Both the position numbers and the translations under genes were made by a program. This document shows, in pieces, positions 8,079 through 16,734 of a stretch of DNA of 64,000 bases. Source of the DNA: DASSNR01 sp036278935 (GTDB taxonomy: Bacteria > Gemmatimonadota > Gemmatimonadetes > Gemmatimonadales > Gemmatimonadaceae); NCBI GenBank assembly GCA_036278935.1, contig DASUKA010000158.1, positions 1 to 64,000 on the forward strand. The letters are read 5' to 3'. The notes beneath the pieces were generated by a model that had not been told where the DNA came from, made no database searches, and saw only the letters and a program-made list of their open reading frames with translations. Within the stretch, counting starts at the first letter, position 1; each line of letters starts with the position of its first letter.

Positions 8079-10411
8079 GCGCCCCCACCCCCCGCCGCGC
8101 GACGCCCGCGCGCGCGGCGCCCGGGGTACTCCTCACCCCAGAGCATGATATCGCGCCCCGGTGGTGGACCATCATCCTCGCGCTGCTCTGGTGCGCAGCG
8201 GTCGTCGTCATCTACTACCGCAACGCGCCCGGTGCGTTGGCCGACGGCGACTGGCGGCTTTCCACACTGCTGGAACTTGGCGCGGGCGGATGGCGATTCC
8301 CCTATCTCGGCTCGGCGCTCAAGACTGATGCCGTCGCGGTTGGCTCGGCGCTCGCGCTGCTGGCAAGCGCGGTCCTTACCGGGCTGGCGATCGCACGGGC
8401 GGCGCGCTGGCGATTTGACAGCGCGCTCGAGCAGCTGCCCATCGCCGCGTCACTGGGCATCGGCGCCCTCGCGTATGCCGGGCTCGCACTCGCCGCGGTG
8501 GGGCTCTACCGCCCATGGGTGCTGCGCGCGCTGACCCTCGTGCCGCTCACCGGAGGGGGAGTCTGGTGGCTCCGCCATGGTGGAAGGCTGGCGCTGGCGG
8601 GCCGCTATGCCGAGGACCGGCATGCGGTGCGGGGCATGGCAGCGAGCGCAGCGGATGATCGCGCATGGATGTGGGTGGCGGTGACGGTGGCGGCGATGCT
8701 GCTGGCGTTCGTTGCGGCACTGGCCCCGGAGATCGAGTACGACGCCGTCTGGTTCCATCTCTACTTTCCCCGGCTCTTCCTGCAGCATGGGCGCCTGGTG
8801 GACATCCCGAGCCAGTACATCTCGCTCTATCCGATGACGTGGGAGCTCTGGTTCGGCTACGGCATGTCGTTCGGCGGCCAGACCACGGCAAAGCTGCTGC
8901 AATTCGCCTGTCTACCGCTCACGGCCGTTGTGGTGTACGCGACGGCGCGCCGCTATGCCCGCGGCGCGAATGCATGGATTGCGGTGGCGCTCTTCGCCAC
9001 GACGCCGCTCGTGATGTGGAGCGCATCCACCGCCTACGTGGATCTCGCGTTGGCGATGTACGTCGCGCTCGTGATGTACGCGCTCGCCCGCTACGCGGAG
9101 CGGCGGGGGGTGCAGTGGCTGTGCATCGCGGCGGTGAACCTCGGGCTTGGTCTCGCCACAAAGCATCTCATGCTTCTGGTGCTTCCGCTCATCTGTCCCG
9201 GATTGGCGCTGGTGTTGTGGTGGCGCGAACGGGCGCGGAGGCGGAGGCGTCGCATCGCGCGTGCTCTCTGGCCGCCCACGGTGCTGGGCGCGGCGAGTCT
9301 GCTGGTGCCGCTGCCATGGTATCTGCGCAGCTGGCGCTCGAGCGGCAATCCGGTGTTCCCCGAGCTCTACTCGATGTTCGGGGCGCCGGAGTCGCGCTGG
9401 AACGCCCTCAGCCAGGCGGGGCTCGAGCGGTTCATGCGCCACTTCGGTCGCTCGCGCACCGCGGAGCATCTGCTCACCCTGCCATGGCACATGACCATGC
9501 ACGCCGCGTACTACGACGGCACACTCGGAGTGCTCTTCCTGTGCGCGGTGCCGCTGCTGCTACTGCCGCGGCCTCGCCGCCATCACCCTGGAGAACGAGC
9601 CGCGCGCGCGGGCAGCAGCGGCACCCGCGCCCGCCGGACGCTCGCCGCGCTCGCGGCCTTCGCGATCGGGTACGGAGTTCTCTGGGCATCGCCCGTATCG
9701 AGCTTCCAGATGCGATGGCTCATACCGGTCGTTCCGGCGCTCGCGGTGCTCGGTGCGGTTGGGGTGGCGCGGCTTGCCGAGGCGGTGCGCGGGATGACCG
9801 GCCGCCCGAGAATGCCGCCGCTCGCGTGGGCGCTCATCCTCCTTCTGGCGCTCGACCTTCCGCTGTTCACCATGCTGCACGAGGGTCCGTGGGATCACGC
9901 ACGGCATGACCGCGTGTGGAGCGAGCGCGATGCCTGGCTCAATTCCACGCTGCATGGTGTGCCGCTCGGGGTGGTACTCGGCGCGGAAACGCGCGAGGCG
10001 TACATCGACCGATCCGTTCCCACGGCGCGCGCGTGGCGATTCATGGGCCACGCGCTTCCGAGTGATGCGTTGGTGCTGGAGTACGGCGGCGGGGACGAGC
10101 TCTATCGCACGCGCCCGGGCATATGGGCTCTGGCGGCTTCTGTTCGCCAGGTGGCCTTCGCCCCCGTCGGCGACACGGCGGCCGCGCTCGCCGCCGCGGG
10201 CGCCCTCGGCATCACCCACGTCCTGATCGATAAGCGCTTTCTGCGGTCCAACGGATTTCCCGACTCCACGGTGTGGAGCGACTTCGCGCTCGCCGCTCCG
10301 TCCACGCGTGCGCGCGATTACGATCTGCTCTACGAGGACGACCGGGCACTCGTCTTTCGTATCCGTCCGAGCGCGGTGGCGGCACGGTTCACACATATCG
10401 GGGGCTCGTGA
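8075..10411 (+). CDS. Large polytopic GT-C-like glycosyltransferase
   Basis: A 778-residue inner-membrane protein beginning at a GTG that overlaps the ATPase stop (GTGA). After ~25 cytoplasmic residues there are roughly a dozen hydrophobic segments, then a periplasmic C-terminal region of about 170 residues without membrane segments. The first large extracytoplasmic loop after residue 215 contains EIEYDAVWFHLYFPR, an acidic loop in the position of the catalytic Asp/Glu of GT-C enzymes (PMT/ArnT/GT39 relatives). Such enzymes use polyprenyl-phosphate sugars to modify a glycan or protein at the periplasmic face. Its place behind the exporter fits modification of the exported glycan. Family assignment is by architecture, so the reaction is not certain. 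Confidence 0.7.
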   Translation: MSAPTPRRATPARAAPGVLLTPEHDIAPRWWTIILALLWCAAVVVIYYRNAPGALADGDWRLSTLLELGAGGWRFPYLGSALKTDAVAVGSALALLASAVLTGLAIARAARWRFDSALEQLPIAASLGIGALAYAGLALAAVGLYRPWVLRALTLVPLTGGGVWWLRHGGRLALAGRYAEDRHAVRGMAASAADDRAWMWVAVTVAAMLLAFVAALAPEIEYDAVWFHLYFPRLFLQHGRLVDIPSQYISLYPMTWELWFGYGMSFGGQTTAKLLQFACLPLTAVVVYATARRYARGANAWIAVALFATTPLVMWSASTAYVDLALAMYVALVMYALARYAERRGVQWLCIAAVNLGLGLATKHLMLLVLPLICPGLALVLWWRERARRRRRRIARALWPPTVLGAASLLVPLPWYLRSWRSSGNPVFPELYSMFGAPESRWNALSQAGLERFMRHFGRSRTAEHLLTLPWHMTMHAAYYDGTLGVLFLCAVPLLLLPRPRRHHPGERAARAGSSGTRARRTLAALAAFAIGYGVLWASPVSSFQMRWLIPVVPALAVLGAVGVARLAEAVRGMTGRPRMPPLAWALILLLALDLPLFTMLHEGPWDHARHDRVWSERDAWLNSTLHGVPLGVVLGAETREAYIDRSVPTARAWRFMGHALPSDALVLEYGGGDELYRTRPGIWALAASVRQVAFAPVGDTAAALAAAGALGITHVLIDKRFLRSNGFPDSTVWSDFALAAPSTRARDYDLLYEDDRALVFRIRPSAVAARFTHIGGS

Positions 10412-10414
10412 CCC

Positions 10415-10837
10415 ATGCTCTTTGTACGACGCGAAGATTACTCGCCCGAGGCGAGCTGGCGGCTGCTCGAGTGGTGTCGCGCGCACGGGGCGGACGAGTT
10501 CGGGTTGGCATTTCGCGGCCCACCCTATCTGCCGGGCACACGATGGGCGGCGGCCGACGAGATGCTGGTGCCCTTCCGGCGGCGCGTGGCCAGCAGTGGG
10601 GATCGGTGGACATTGACCGGCGAATCGGCGACGGTGTTGCGGGAGCTGCTGCCGGACGGGCTGTTCGGGCTGGAGGACGATGCGGCATCGCCGCACGACC
10701 CGACGATCTACCGCGGTGCCCGGGTGCTGTTAGCGATCGCGACGCGCGACGGCGAAGGGAGACTCGACGTGAGCGCCGACGAGGAAGCGAGCCTGGAGCG
10801 CGCCGGCCTCCCCGTCCACCGCGAGCGCCGCGCCTGA
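10415..10837 (+). CDS. Small protein of unknown function ending the glycan operon
   Basis: I do not recognise this 140-residue protein. It is soluble, without signal peptide or membrane segment, acidic in the middle (LFGLEDDAASPHDP) and basic at the end. It starts 3 bp after the previous stop, so it is probably translated from the operon. A strong GC-rich hairpin spans its stop codon (10821-10848). Its last 130 bp overlap, in convergent orientation, the 3' end of the serine hydrolase frame on the other strand. The spacing argues that it is real; the absence of a recognisable family keeps confidence moderate. Confidence 0.55.
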   Translation: MLFVRREDYSPEASWRLLEWCRAHGADEFGLAFRGPPYLPGTRWAAADEMLVPFRRRVASSGDRWTLTGESATVLRELLPDGLFGLEDDAASPHDPTIYRGARVLLAIATRDGEGRLDVSADEEASLERAGLPVHRERRA

Positions 10838-12405
10838 GCGGCGCTCGCGTGCGATGGCGGACCACCGCCCGACCGCCTGCCGGCCGTGCCGCCGTTGGCC
10901 TCCGGCACCCGTCCAAAGTCCATCCCCATCATATGCACGCCCTGCACGGCACCGTCCATCCCGACGTGGAAGGTGAGAAACGCCGTGCCCAGTGTGCGGT
11001 CCGTCCAGTGTGCGCGGAAGGTATCGTAGTCCCAGTGCTCCAGCGGACCGGAAAAGTGCGGGCCGTACGATGCGACGAGCGTGTCGTCCTGGACGCGCAC
11101 CACCACGGTGCCGAAGGCGCTATCGGCGTAGCTCCCCGCATAACGCTCCAGCGGGAGTGACGGGTGTGTGTCGGCGACGCGGCGCGCTTCCCTCCGTTGC
11201 CCGGCGGCGGTCTGTCGCGCATCAAGACTGTCGTAGAGCGCGTGCACCCGCGCGCTCCAGTCCGTGTGCGGCGCATGCAGGTAGCGATCGAATACCGCCC
11301 ACATGAGGGCATGCCGCAGCTCGATGTGGTCGGCATTCTCGAACACCACCATACCCAGCCGCTGGTCCGGCAGCAGCCCCACTAGCGCGCTCATCCCGTC
11401 GATGCTTCCGGTGTGCATCTCCACCTTGTGCCCGCGATAGTCCTGCAGGAACCACCCCATGCCGTACGCAATGAAGTTGGGGTGGGTGAGCTGTGCGGTC
11501 GGGTAGAAGTCGGGTTCGCGGATGATGGTCTGCGGCGTGAACATCTCGTCGAAGGAGGTCGAGCTCACCAGACGCGCGCTGTCCACCCGGCCGCTGTCGA
11601 GCAGAAAGCGAATCCACTTCGCCATATCGCTCACGCTGGAGTTCATGCCGCCGGCCGGCGCGATGTTGTCGAGATTCAGATACGAGATGGCACGCAGGGT
11701 ATCGTCGATCACCTCGTGCGGCGATGCCACGTCGGTGCGTCGACGCAGCCCTTCCACGTCGGTCACCGTCTCCGCCATACCGAGGGGCTGGAGAATGCGC
11801 GTGCGCACGAAGTCGCCCCAGGGCATGCCCGACGCCGCTTGCACCACGTGCCCCGCCGTGGCGTACATGATGTTCTGATAGTTGTACGCGGAGCGGAAGC
11901 TCGTGACCGGCGTGAGAAAGCGAATGCGGTGCAGGATGTCCGAGAAGCTGTTGGGCGAGTCGTACCAGAGCATGTCGTCGCTGCCAAGGCCGCTGCGGTG
12001 CGTGAGCAGATCGCGCACGGTGAACTCGCGCGTCACCCACGGATCGGGCATCTGGAAGCTCGGAAGGTACCTGGTCACCGGATCATCCCAACGCACCTTC
12101 CCGGCGTCCACCAGCATGGCGAGCGCCATGGCGGTGAACGCCTTGGTGGTGGATGCGTTGGCGAAGATCGTGTGCGCATCCACGCGCTCCGGGTGGCCAG
12201 TGGTGCGAACGCCATAGCCCCGCGCGAAGACAACCGAATCGTCCTTGACGATGGCGATGGCGAGGCCCGGCGTCTTCCAGTCGCGGACGGCTCGCGCGAT
12301 GTACGCGTCGAATCCGGCCAGCGGCTGGCGCTGCTGCGCCGGGAGTCGGTGCGCAGGCGCGGTCGCGACGATCAGCAGTGCGGAGAGAGTTGAGCGAAAG
12401 AACAT
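10708..12405 (-). CDS. Secreted class C beta-lactamase-like serine hydrolase
   Basis: A 565-codon frame of the serine beta-lactamase/esterase (PBP-like) family. A signal peptide covers about residues 1-24. The nucleophile motif STTK is at residues 85-88, the second motif YQN at 176-178 and the third motif HTG at 331-333, so all three catalytic motifs are intact. A DUF3471-like beta domain follows to about residue 500. The family includes esterases and peptidases acting in the periplasm; true beta-lactam resistance is not implied. The last ~60 codons are low-complexity (Ser/Arg/Ala-rich) and overlap the convergent gene at 10415-10837. The natural protein may therefore have lost its original stop by frameshift. 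Confidence 0.85.
   Translation of the reverse strand: MFFRSTLSALLIVATAPAHRLPAQQRQPLAGFDAYIARAVRDWKTPGLAIAIVKDDSVVFARGYGVRTTGHPERVDAHTIFANASTTKAFTAMALAMLVDAGKVRWDDPVTRYLPSFQMPDPWVTREFTVRDLLTHRSGLGSDDMLWYDSPNSFSDILHRIRFLTPVTSFRSAYNYQNIMYATAGHVVQAASGMPWGDFVRTRILQPLGMAETVTDVEGLRRRTDVASPHEVIDDTLRAISYLNLDNIAPAGGMNSSVSDMAKWIRFLLDSGRVDSARLVSSTSFDEMFTPQTIIREPDFYPTAQLTHPNFIAYGMGWFLQDYRGHKVEMHTGSIDGMSALVGLLPDQRLGMVVFENADHIELRHALMWAVFDRYLHAPHTDWSARVHALYDSLDARQTAAGQRREARRVADTHPSLPLERYAGSYADSAFGTVVVRVQDDTLVASYGPHFSGPLEHWDYDTFRAHWTDRTLGTAFLTFHVGMDGAVQGVHMMGMDFGRVPEANGGTAGRRSGGGPPSHASAAQARRSRWTGRPARSRLASSSALTSSLPSPSRVAIANSTRAPR
10821..10848. terminator. GC-rich hairpin spanning the stop codon of the last glycan-operon gene
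   Basis: Perfect 11-bp inverted repeat GCGAGCGCCGC / GCGGCGCTCGC with a 6-nt loop (10832-10837) that contains the TGA stop. There is no T-run, so intrinsic termination is uncertain; it could block 3' exonuclease or pause polymerase. It is symmetric, so it could act on transcripts from both strands. Confidence 0.45.
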
Positions 12406-12569
12406 GCGGAGCTCGGCGCAGAGGGATGCGATGATGATCGCATATCATACCGTGCCGATGCGCGAACGGCTACGGCGAAATGGGCAACGCCGAGCCCGTG
12501 GGGAATGCTTGTTGCGCGCCGTCGCCGCGGACGGCCCCCACCCGCTTACCGGAGAGTCGTTCCTGCACC

Positions 12570-13010
12570 ATGACCAGCGTCGCCATCACGCAGGACCAGC
12601 AGGACATCGCGCGCGCGATTACGCAGGCGCTCGCGCCGCTCGATCTGGAGGCGCGCGTGCGGGGGAGGCGCGTGGCCATCAAGCCCAACGACACGTGGGC
12701 TGCGCCGGATGACATCGCGGGGGTGACGCACGCGGACACGCTGCGCGCGGTGCTGCGTACGATCAAGCAGCATGGCCCGCGCGAGTTGGTGGTCACAGGG
12801 GCCGCAGCGCACGGTGATGGTGAACCCGCGCGTGCTCGAGTACGGGATGCTGGTCGCGGTGAACCAGCTCAAGCTGCACGAGACGGCCACCGTCACCCTC
12901 GCGCTCAAGAACATCGCCATGTCCTTTCCCGCCGCCGACTACTACGGGCATCCGCGCGCAAGCGAGCGCCGCCACGCGAACGAGTTCTACGCGGCTGACG
13001 TTCGAGCACG
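12570..13010 (+). pseudogene. DUF362 family protein, decayed by deletion and frameshift
   Basis: The frame starting at 12570 reads MTSVAITQDQQDIARAI and continues to ELVVTGAA near 12800, the N-terminal part of a DUF362 (ferredoxin-like, YP_ family) protein. There the family sequence jumps to another frame, where GPQRTVMVNPRVLEYG, NQLKLHETATVTLALKN and MSFPAADYYGHPR are well conserved (about 12797-12950). Intact relatives have roughly 50 more residues between these blocks, so an out-of-frame internal deletion occurred at about 12797-12810. The C-terminal half is missing: recognisable sequence stops at about 13000, next to the convergent neighbour. No functional product is expected. Block recognition is from memory of the family. 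Confidence 0.7.
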
Positions 13011-13054
13011 CGTGAGCGCTCACGAGCGGAGCGCCGCGCTCCCCGCGCCGCTCC

Positions 13055-14113
13055 CTACCGCATCGCGGCGCTCGCCACGCTGGAGAGATCGATCATTCCG
13101 ATCCGCCCCGTGCCGCTCAACGCGAGCCAGAGGCGATGATGCACCGTATCGCTCGCGATGTTCCTTACCACCGAGCCGGGCGTGGGAATCGTCAGTTGCT
13201 CCATCGCCTTGGTCGTCGGGTCGAACGCGACCATGACCCCCTGACGCGATTCGTCGAACCAGATGCGCCCGTCGGAGCCGATGGCGATCCCGTAGGGACG
13301 TGAGCGCTCGTCAGGCGTCGGCCACTCACGCGTCCTCCGCGTTGCCGGGTCGTAGCGGCCGAGCTTGCCCTGCGCGTAGTCGGTGAACCACACCACGCCG
13401 TGCCGGTCCACCACCAAGCGGCGCGGGCGCGTGCCGCTGTCGGGCAGAGGAATCTCATCAATGGCCCCAGTGGCGGGGGTCACGTGCGCGAGTTTGTTCG
13501 TGCCGAAGAGCGCCACCCAGATCGTTCCATCGGGCGCTGCCACCATACCGTACGGATTCGCGTGCGGCGTGGCGACGGGAAAGATCTTCACGTCACCCGT
13601 GGCGGGATCGAGCCGTCCGATGAGATTGGAATGCTGCGCGGTGAACCAGAGCGCGCCATCGTGCCAGAGCGGCGTGTGCGGATCCCGCGCCGCTTTCGGG
13701 AGCGCGTACTCCTTGATCACGTGCGTCCGTGGGTCGAGCCGACCAATGCGGCCGGCCGAGTTCCCCGTATACCACACCATGCCGTCCGGCGCGACGATGA
13801 TGCCGTGCGGCCCCGACTGTCGCGTGGGCGTCGCGTAGTCGGTGAACCGCGTGGTGACCGGATCGAATCGGCCGATGTAGCTGTTGGCCTGGTCGGTGTA
13901 CCAGACGATGCCGTCGGCGCCAACGGCCGGGTCGTGCGGAAAGGCGCCGCGGCGGGGGATCTGGTATTCCACGATGGACAGCGCCGGCGCGATCGCCGGA
14001 CGGCGCGCATGGTCGGGTGCGGTACCGGCCGGAACAGTGAACGCCAGACAGAGCGCACAACCGGATGCGGGCGAGTGCCGCCAGTGCCGAAGCAGCTCGA
14101 TGAGCGTCGACAT
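13055..14113 (-). CDS. Virginiamycin B lyase-like secreted beta-propeller
   Basis: A 352-residue protein with a signal-peptide-like N-terminus (HWRHSPASGCALCLAFTVPA) and repeated propeller blades of about 42 residues built on the pattern GPHGIIVAPDGMVWYT...IGRLDP. These blades match the streptogramin lyase (Vgb) fold. In true Vgb, a linearising lyase of streptogramin B, catalytic His and Glu residues sit on specific blades; I cannot confirm them here. Many environmental homologues are extracellular propellers with unknown ligands. The start at 14113 is chosen because GGAGGGAAGG lies just before it; the frame extends upstream to 14218 without such a site. It is divergent from the small membrane protein at 14212. 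Confidence 0.75.
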   Translation of the reverse strand: MSTLIELLRHWRHSPASGCALCLAFTVPAGTAPDHARRPAIAPALSIVEYQIPRRGAFPHDPAVGADGIVWYTDQANSYIGRFDPVTTRFTDYATPTRQSGPHGIIVAPDGMVWYTGNSAGRIGRLDPRTHVIKEYALPKAARDPHTPLWHDGALWFTAQHSNLIGRLDPATGDVKIFPVATPHANPYGMVAAPDGTIWVALFGTNKLAHVTPATGAIDEIPLPDSGTRPRRLVVDRHGVVWFTDYAQGKLGRYDPATRRTREWPTPDERSRPYGIAIGSDGRIWFDESRQGVMVAFDPTTKAMEQLTIPTPGSVVRNIASDTVHHRLWLALSGTGRIGMIDLSSVASAAMR

Positions 14114-14211
14114 GCCTTCCCTCCGTGTGGACGAAGAGCGTTCACGACTCGCCGTCATTATTGCGTCGCGAACGTCAGGGACGCCAGATTGGCTGCATGG
14201 AGGATGCCGCC

Positions 14212-14589
14212 ATGCCAAGCGATCAGTCTACGCCGCAGCCCCAGCCCGATGCGACGGTGTTCACCCTCCTCGCCGCGCGCGCCCGTCTCGCGCCCGATGG
14301 CCGGCTGGCGCTCTACGCCGGCGTGGGCATCGCCGGCTCGGCCGCTGTGCTGCTGCTCCACGTCGAGTGGTGGCGGCTCGTCCTTCCGTGCGTGGCGGTG
14401 GCGGGTTTTGGCGTGTGGGGAATTGCGGACCGGATGGTGAGCGAACGCGCCGCGCGCGGCGCGTCCGCGGGCTGGGGCACGGTGGGATTGCGCGCGCTCA
14501 AGCGCGTGGCCGCCATTCTGGGGAGCGCGGGCGCCCTCGGCACGCTGCTCGCCGGGCTGGGATTGCTGATGGGGAACTGGATTTCGTGA
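14212..14589 (+). CDS. Small membrane protein of unknown function
   Basis: A 125-residue protein with three hydrophobic segments, at about residues 30-47, 50-66 and 100-122, and a basic cytoplasmic loop between the second and third. I do not recognise the family. The ATG at 14212 is preceded by TGGAGG at 7-8 nt spacing; an upstream ATG at 14197 is less well placed. It is divergent from the Vgb-like gene, with about 98 bp between starts that must hold both promoters. The Imm27-like gene follows 30 bp downstream on the same strand and could share a transcript. Confidence 0.55.
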   Translation: MPSDQSTPQPQPDATVFTLLAARARLAPDGRLALYAGVGIAGSAAVLLLHVEWWRLVLPCVAVAGFGVWGIADRMVSERAARGASAGWGTVGLRALKRVAAILGSAGALGTLLAGLGLLMGNWIS

Positions 14590-14619
14590 GACGCCGCCCG
14601 CGCGCGGGGGGCGCATAAG

Positions 14620-14943
14620 GTGGACGAGCGCGGCAGGGACGACCTGCGGCCGGTAGAGCACGACCTCGTGGGGCAGTGGCTCGACACCGGCAACCGTATT
14701 GTGGGGGACGGGGTCTGCGAGCGGATCGAGTGGCTGGTGGCGCACCGGCTCCGCCGCGTTTCGAGCACGGCGCACAGTGACGCCGCCCTTTACCGCGATC
14801 CGAGCGATGGCCGCCTGTGGGAGCTCACGCACCCGTACCCGGAGTGGCCGCGCGGCGGCCCGCCGCGACTCACCGCGATCACGCGCGAGGAGGCGGTGAA
14901 GCGGTACGGCGGACTGGATGATGAGCCGCGCGTGGCGGAGTGA
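14620..14943 (+). CDS. Imm27-like immunity-family protein (orphan)
   Basis: A 107-residue soluble protein with GTG start. Its core, GQWLDTGNRIVGDGVCERI, then LYRDPSDGRLWELTHPYPEW and GGPPRLTAI, matches my recollection of the immunity protein 27 family (Imm27), which normally protects against polymorphic toxins. The conserved Tyr-Arg-Asp-Pro and Gly-Gly-Pro-Pro signatures are present, as is the YGG near the C-terminus. No polymorphic toxin, Rhs or contact-dependent system is next to it, so here it would be an orphan immunity gene or a domesticated relative. Assignment is from motif memory and needs a profile search. Confidence 0.6.
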   Translation: MDERGRDDLRPVEHDLVGQWLDTGNRIVGDGVCERIEWLVAHRLRRVSSTAHSDAALYRDPSDGRLWELTHPYPEWPRGGPPRLTAITREEAVKRYGGLDDEPRVAE

Positions 14944-15064
14944 TCCATGCGCGATGACGTGTGACGCGGGGCGCCTGCCGATCCGCGTGCGATGTGACCT
15001 CCGCACTCCCGCGATAATGGCGTGCTCCGCCAAACACGCTGCCGGCGCGCTGCCGTACCGACGA

Positions 15065-15922
15065 TCAGGGTGCTGCTCCCCAGTCGGGGCTGTCCGCCGT
15101 CGACGTGGGATCGTTGGTGACGTCCGTCTGCCGCGTCCCGTCGGCGTTCATGACGTAGATGTCCCCGCCGCTGCTGAAGACGATCCCGGAGCCATCGGGC
15201 GACCATTCCGGCCAGGACGCGCCCGCGGCGAGGTCGGTGAGCCGCGCCACGTCGCCGCTGGCGACGTTCACCACAGCAACCTGCGGGACCCCATTCGGCC
15301 TGGTGAGGAAGGCGAGCCGGGTGCCATCGGGGGACCAGACGGGTGGGGCGATGCTGCCTACGGCATCCATGACATAGATCGCCTGTTCCCCCGACACATC
15401 GCTCATGTAGGCAATGCGTCGGCTGTCGGGCGACCAGGTTGGGTAGTAATTTCTCGCGCCGTTGCGCGTGAGGTCCATCAGGGCGCCCCCACCAGCGGCC
15501 ACCGTGCCGATCTCCACCGCGCTAGTGTCGTGCACGTCCAGCGCGACCATCTGTCCATCGGGCGACCACACGACACCGTGCCCCTCGCCGTCATCGAACA
15601 GGACGACGTTCGCGCCGTCGGAGTTCAGCAGCCGGATCTGCCCCGCCTCCGTGTCGAAGGCGATGTCCCGCCCATCCGGAGACCACACCCCGTAATCGAC
15701 CCCATCAAGGACAGGGCTGGTGACGGCGTGGAGATTCGTGCCGTCGGCGTTCATGACATAGAGCTCGCGGCTCCCGGTGCGATCGCTCGCAAACACGATC
15801 GCACCATTCTCCGGCGGGTGGTGAGAGGTGACATCGGTCGCGCCACCGCACGCCAGGATGAGGGGGAGCACGATGGTCGCGAGCGGTGCTCTACGGACCG
15901 GCCGCAAGCGGGAAGCGGACAC
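15065..15922 (-). CDS. TolB-like PD40 propeller lipoprotein
   Basis: A 285-residue lipoprotein. The GTG at 15922, preceded by GGAGA, gives an N-terminus with two Arg, a hydrophobic run and a lipobox LILAC, so cleavage before Cys and lipid attachment are expected. The mature part is a propeller of about six PD40/TolB-type blades: IVFASDRTGSRELYVMNADG, VWSPDGRDIAF, TWSPDSRRIAYMSD, EWSPDGSGIVFSS. Such proteins bind partners at the outer membrane or periplasm and usually have no enzymatic activity. No Tol-Pal genes are near, so it is not the canonical tolB. The frame extends upstream to 16027 but without lipobox-compatible features. Confidence 0.8.
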   Translation of the reverse strand: MSASRLRPVRRAPLATIVLPLILACGGATDVTSHHPPENGAIVFASDRTGSRELYVMNADGTNLHAVTSPVLDGVDYGVWSPDGRDIAFDTEAGQIRLLNSDGANVVLFDDGEGHGVVWSPDGQMVALDVHDTSAVEIGTVAAGGGALMDLTRNGARNYYPTWSPDSRRIAYMSDVSGEQAIYVMDAVGSIAPPVWSPDGTRLAFLTRPNGVPQVAVVNVASGDVARLTDLAAGASWPEWSPDGSGIVFSSGGDIYVMNADGTRQTDVTNDPTSTADSPDWGAAP

Positions 15923-16098
15923 GAGAATCTCCGGGAGGGAAGCGCGAGTGAGTGCGTGCGGGTTCCGAGATGGATGACTGACGGTCGCGGAGGTGCGCAA
16001 CGGCCCGGGGAGGGCGGGGCGCGTCATCCCAGGAGCGCAGGCCGAATGTACGACGACTCCGCTCCCACTGCGACCGAGTGTTCGGTCGGGCGTTTCGC

Positions 16099-16686
16099 AT
16101 GACGACCGCCGAGCGCGGCGCGCCGATACCGCCGCACAAGCCGACGCGCGTGGAGATCCTGGCTGCCGCCAATCGCACGGTACCGGATGTCATCGCGCCA
16201 GGCCTGCGGGTACTCTTCTGCGGGATCAACCCGGGACTCTACACGGCTGCCGTGGGTCATCACTTCGCGCGGCCGGGCAACCGATTCTGGCGAGCGCTGT
16301 ACGAGGGCGGCTTCACCCCACGGGTGCTGTCACCCTTCGAGGAGCGCGATCTGCTCTCGCTGGGCATCGGCATTACCAACGTCGTCGCGCGTGCCACTGC
16401 CACGGCGACCGAGCTCGCGTCTGCGGAGTTCGCCGCCGGGGGGCGCTCGCTCGCCAGGAAAGTACGGCGCTATCGGCCGCGCTGGCTGGCGGTGCTCGGC
16501 ATTGGCGCCTATCGCAAGGCGTTCTCGCACCCTGACGCGACGGTTGGAGAGCAGACGGCGCGCATCGGGGAGACGGGCGTCTGGGTGCTGCCCAATCCGA
16601 GCGGACTCAACGCGCACTATCAACCACCGGAGCTGGCGGCCATGTTCGGCGCCCTCCGCGCGGCGGTCGAGCAGCGGGAAGGGTAG
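16099..16686 (+). CDS. mug: Mismatch-specific uracil/thymine DNA glycosylase (MUG family)
   Basis: A 195-residue monofunctional DNA glycosylase that removes U or T from mismatches with G and starts base-excision repair. The family-defining motif CGINPGLYTA is at residues 41-50, with Asn in the position of the residue that activates water. The second motif NPSGLNAHY is near residue 164 and inserts into the DNA duplex. Length and motif spacing match MUG/TDG enzymes. ATG at 16099 is used; a GTG at 16078 is possible. It stands alone, divergent from the lipoprotein gene and convergent with the helicase gene 48 bp downstream. Confidence 0.9.
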   Translation: MTTAERGAPIPPHKPTRVEILAAANRTVPDVIAPGLRVLFCGINPGLYTAAVGHHFARPGNRFWRALYEGGFTPRVLSPFEERDLLSLGIGITNVVARATATATELASAEFAAGGRSLARKVRRYRPRWLAVLGIGAYRKAFSHPDATVGEQTARIGETGVWVLPNPSGLNAHYQPPELAAMFGALRAAVEQREG

Positions 16687-16734
16687 CCGCCGGTCGATCG
16701 GAAGCTGGAGTCCTTCCATCGCCATCCGCCATCT

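Noticed and set aside
13011..13024. Perfect 14-bp palindrome CGTGAGCGCTCACG between the DUF362 remnant and the Vgb-like gene
   Set aside because: Short, GC-rich, without T-run or context; expected by chance in DNA of this composition.
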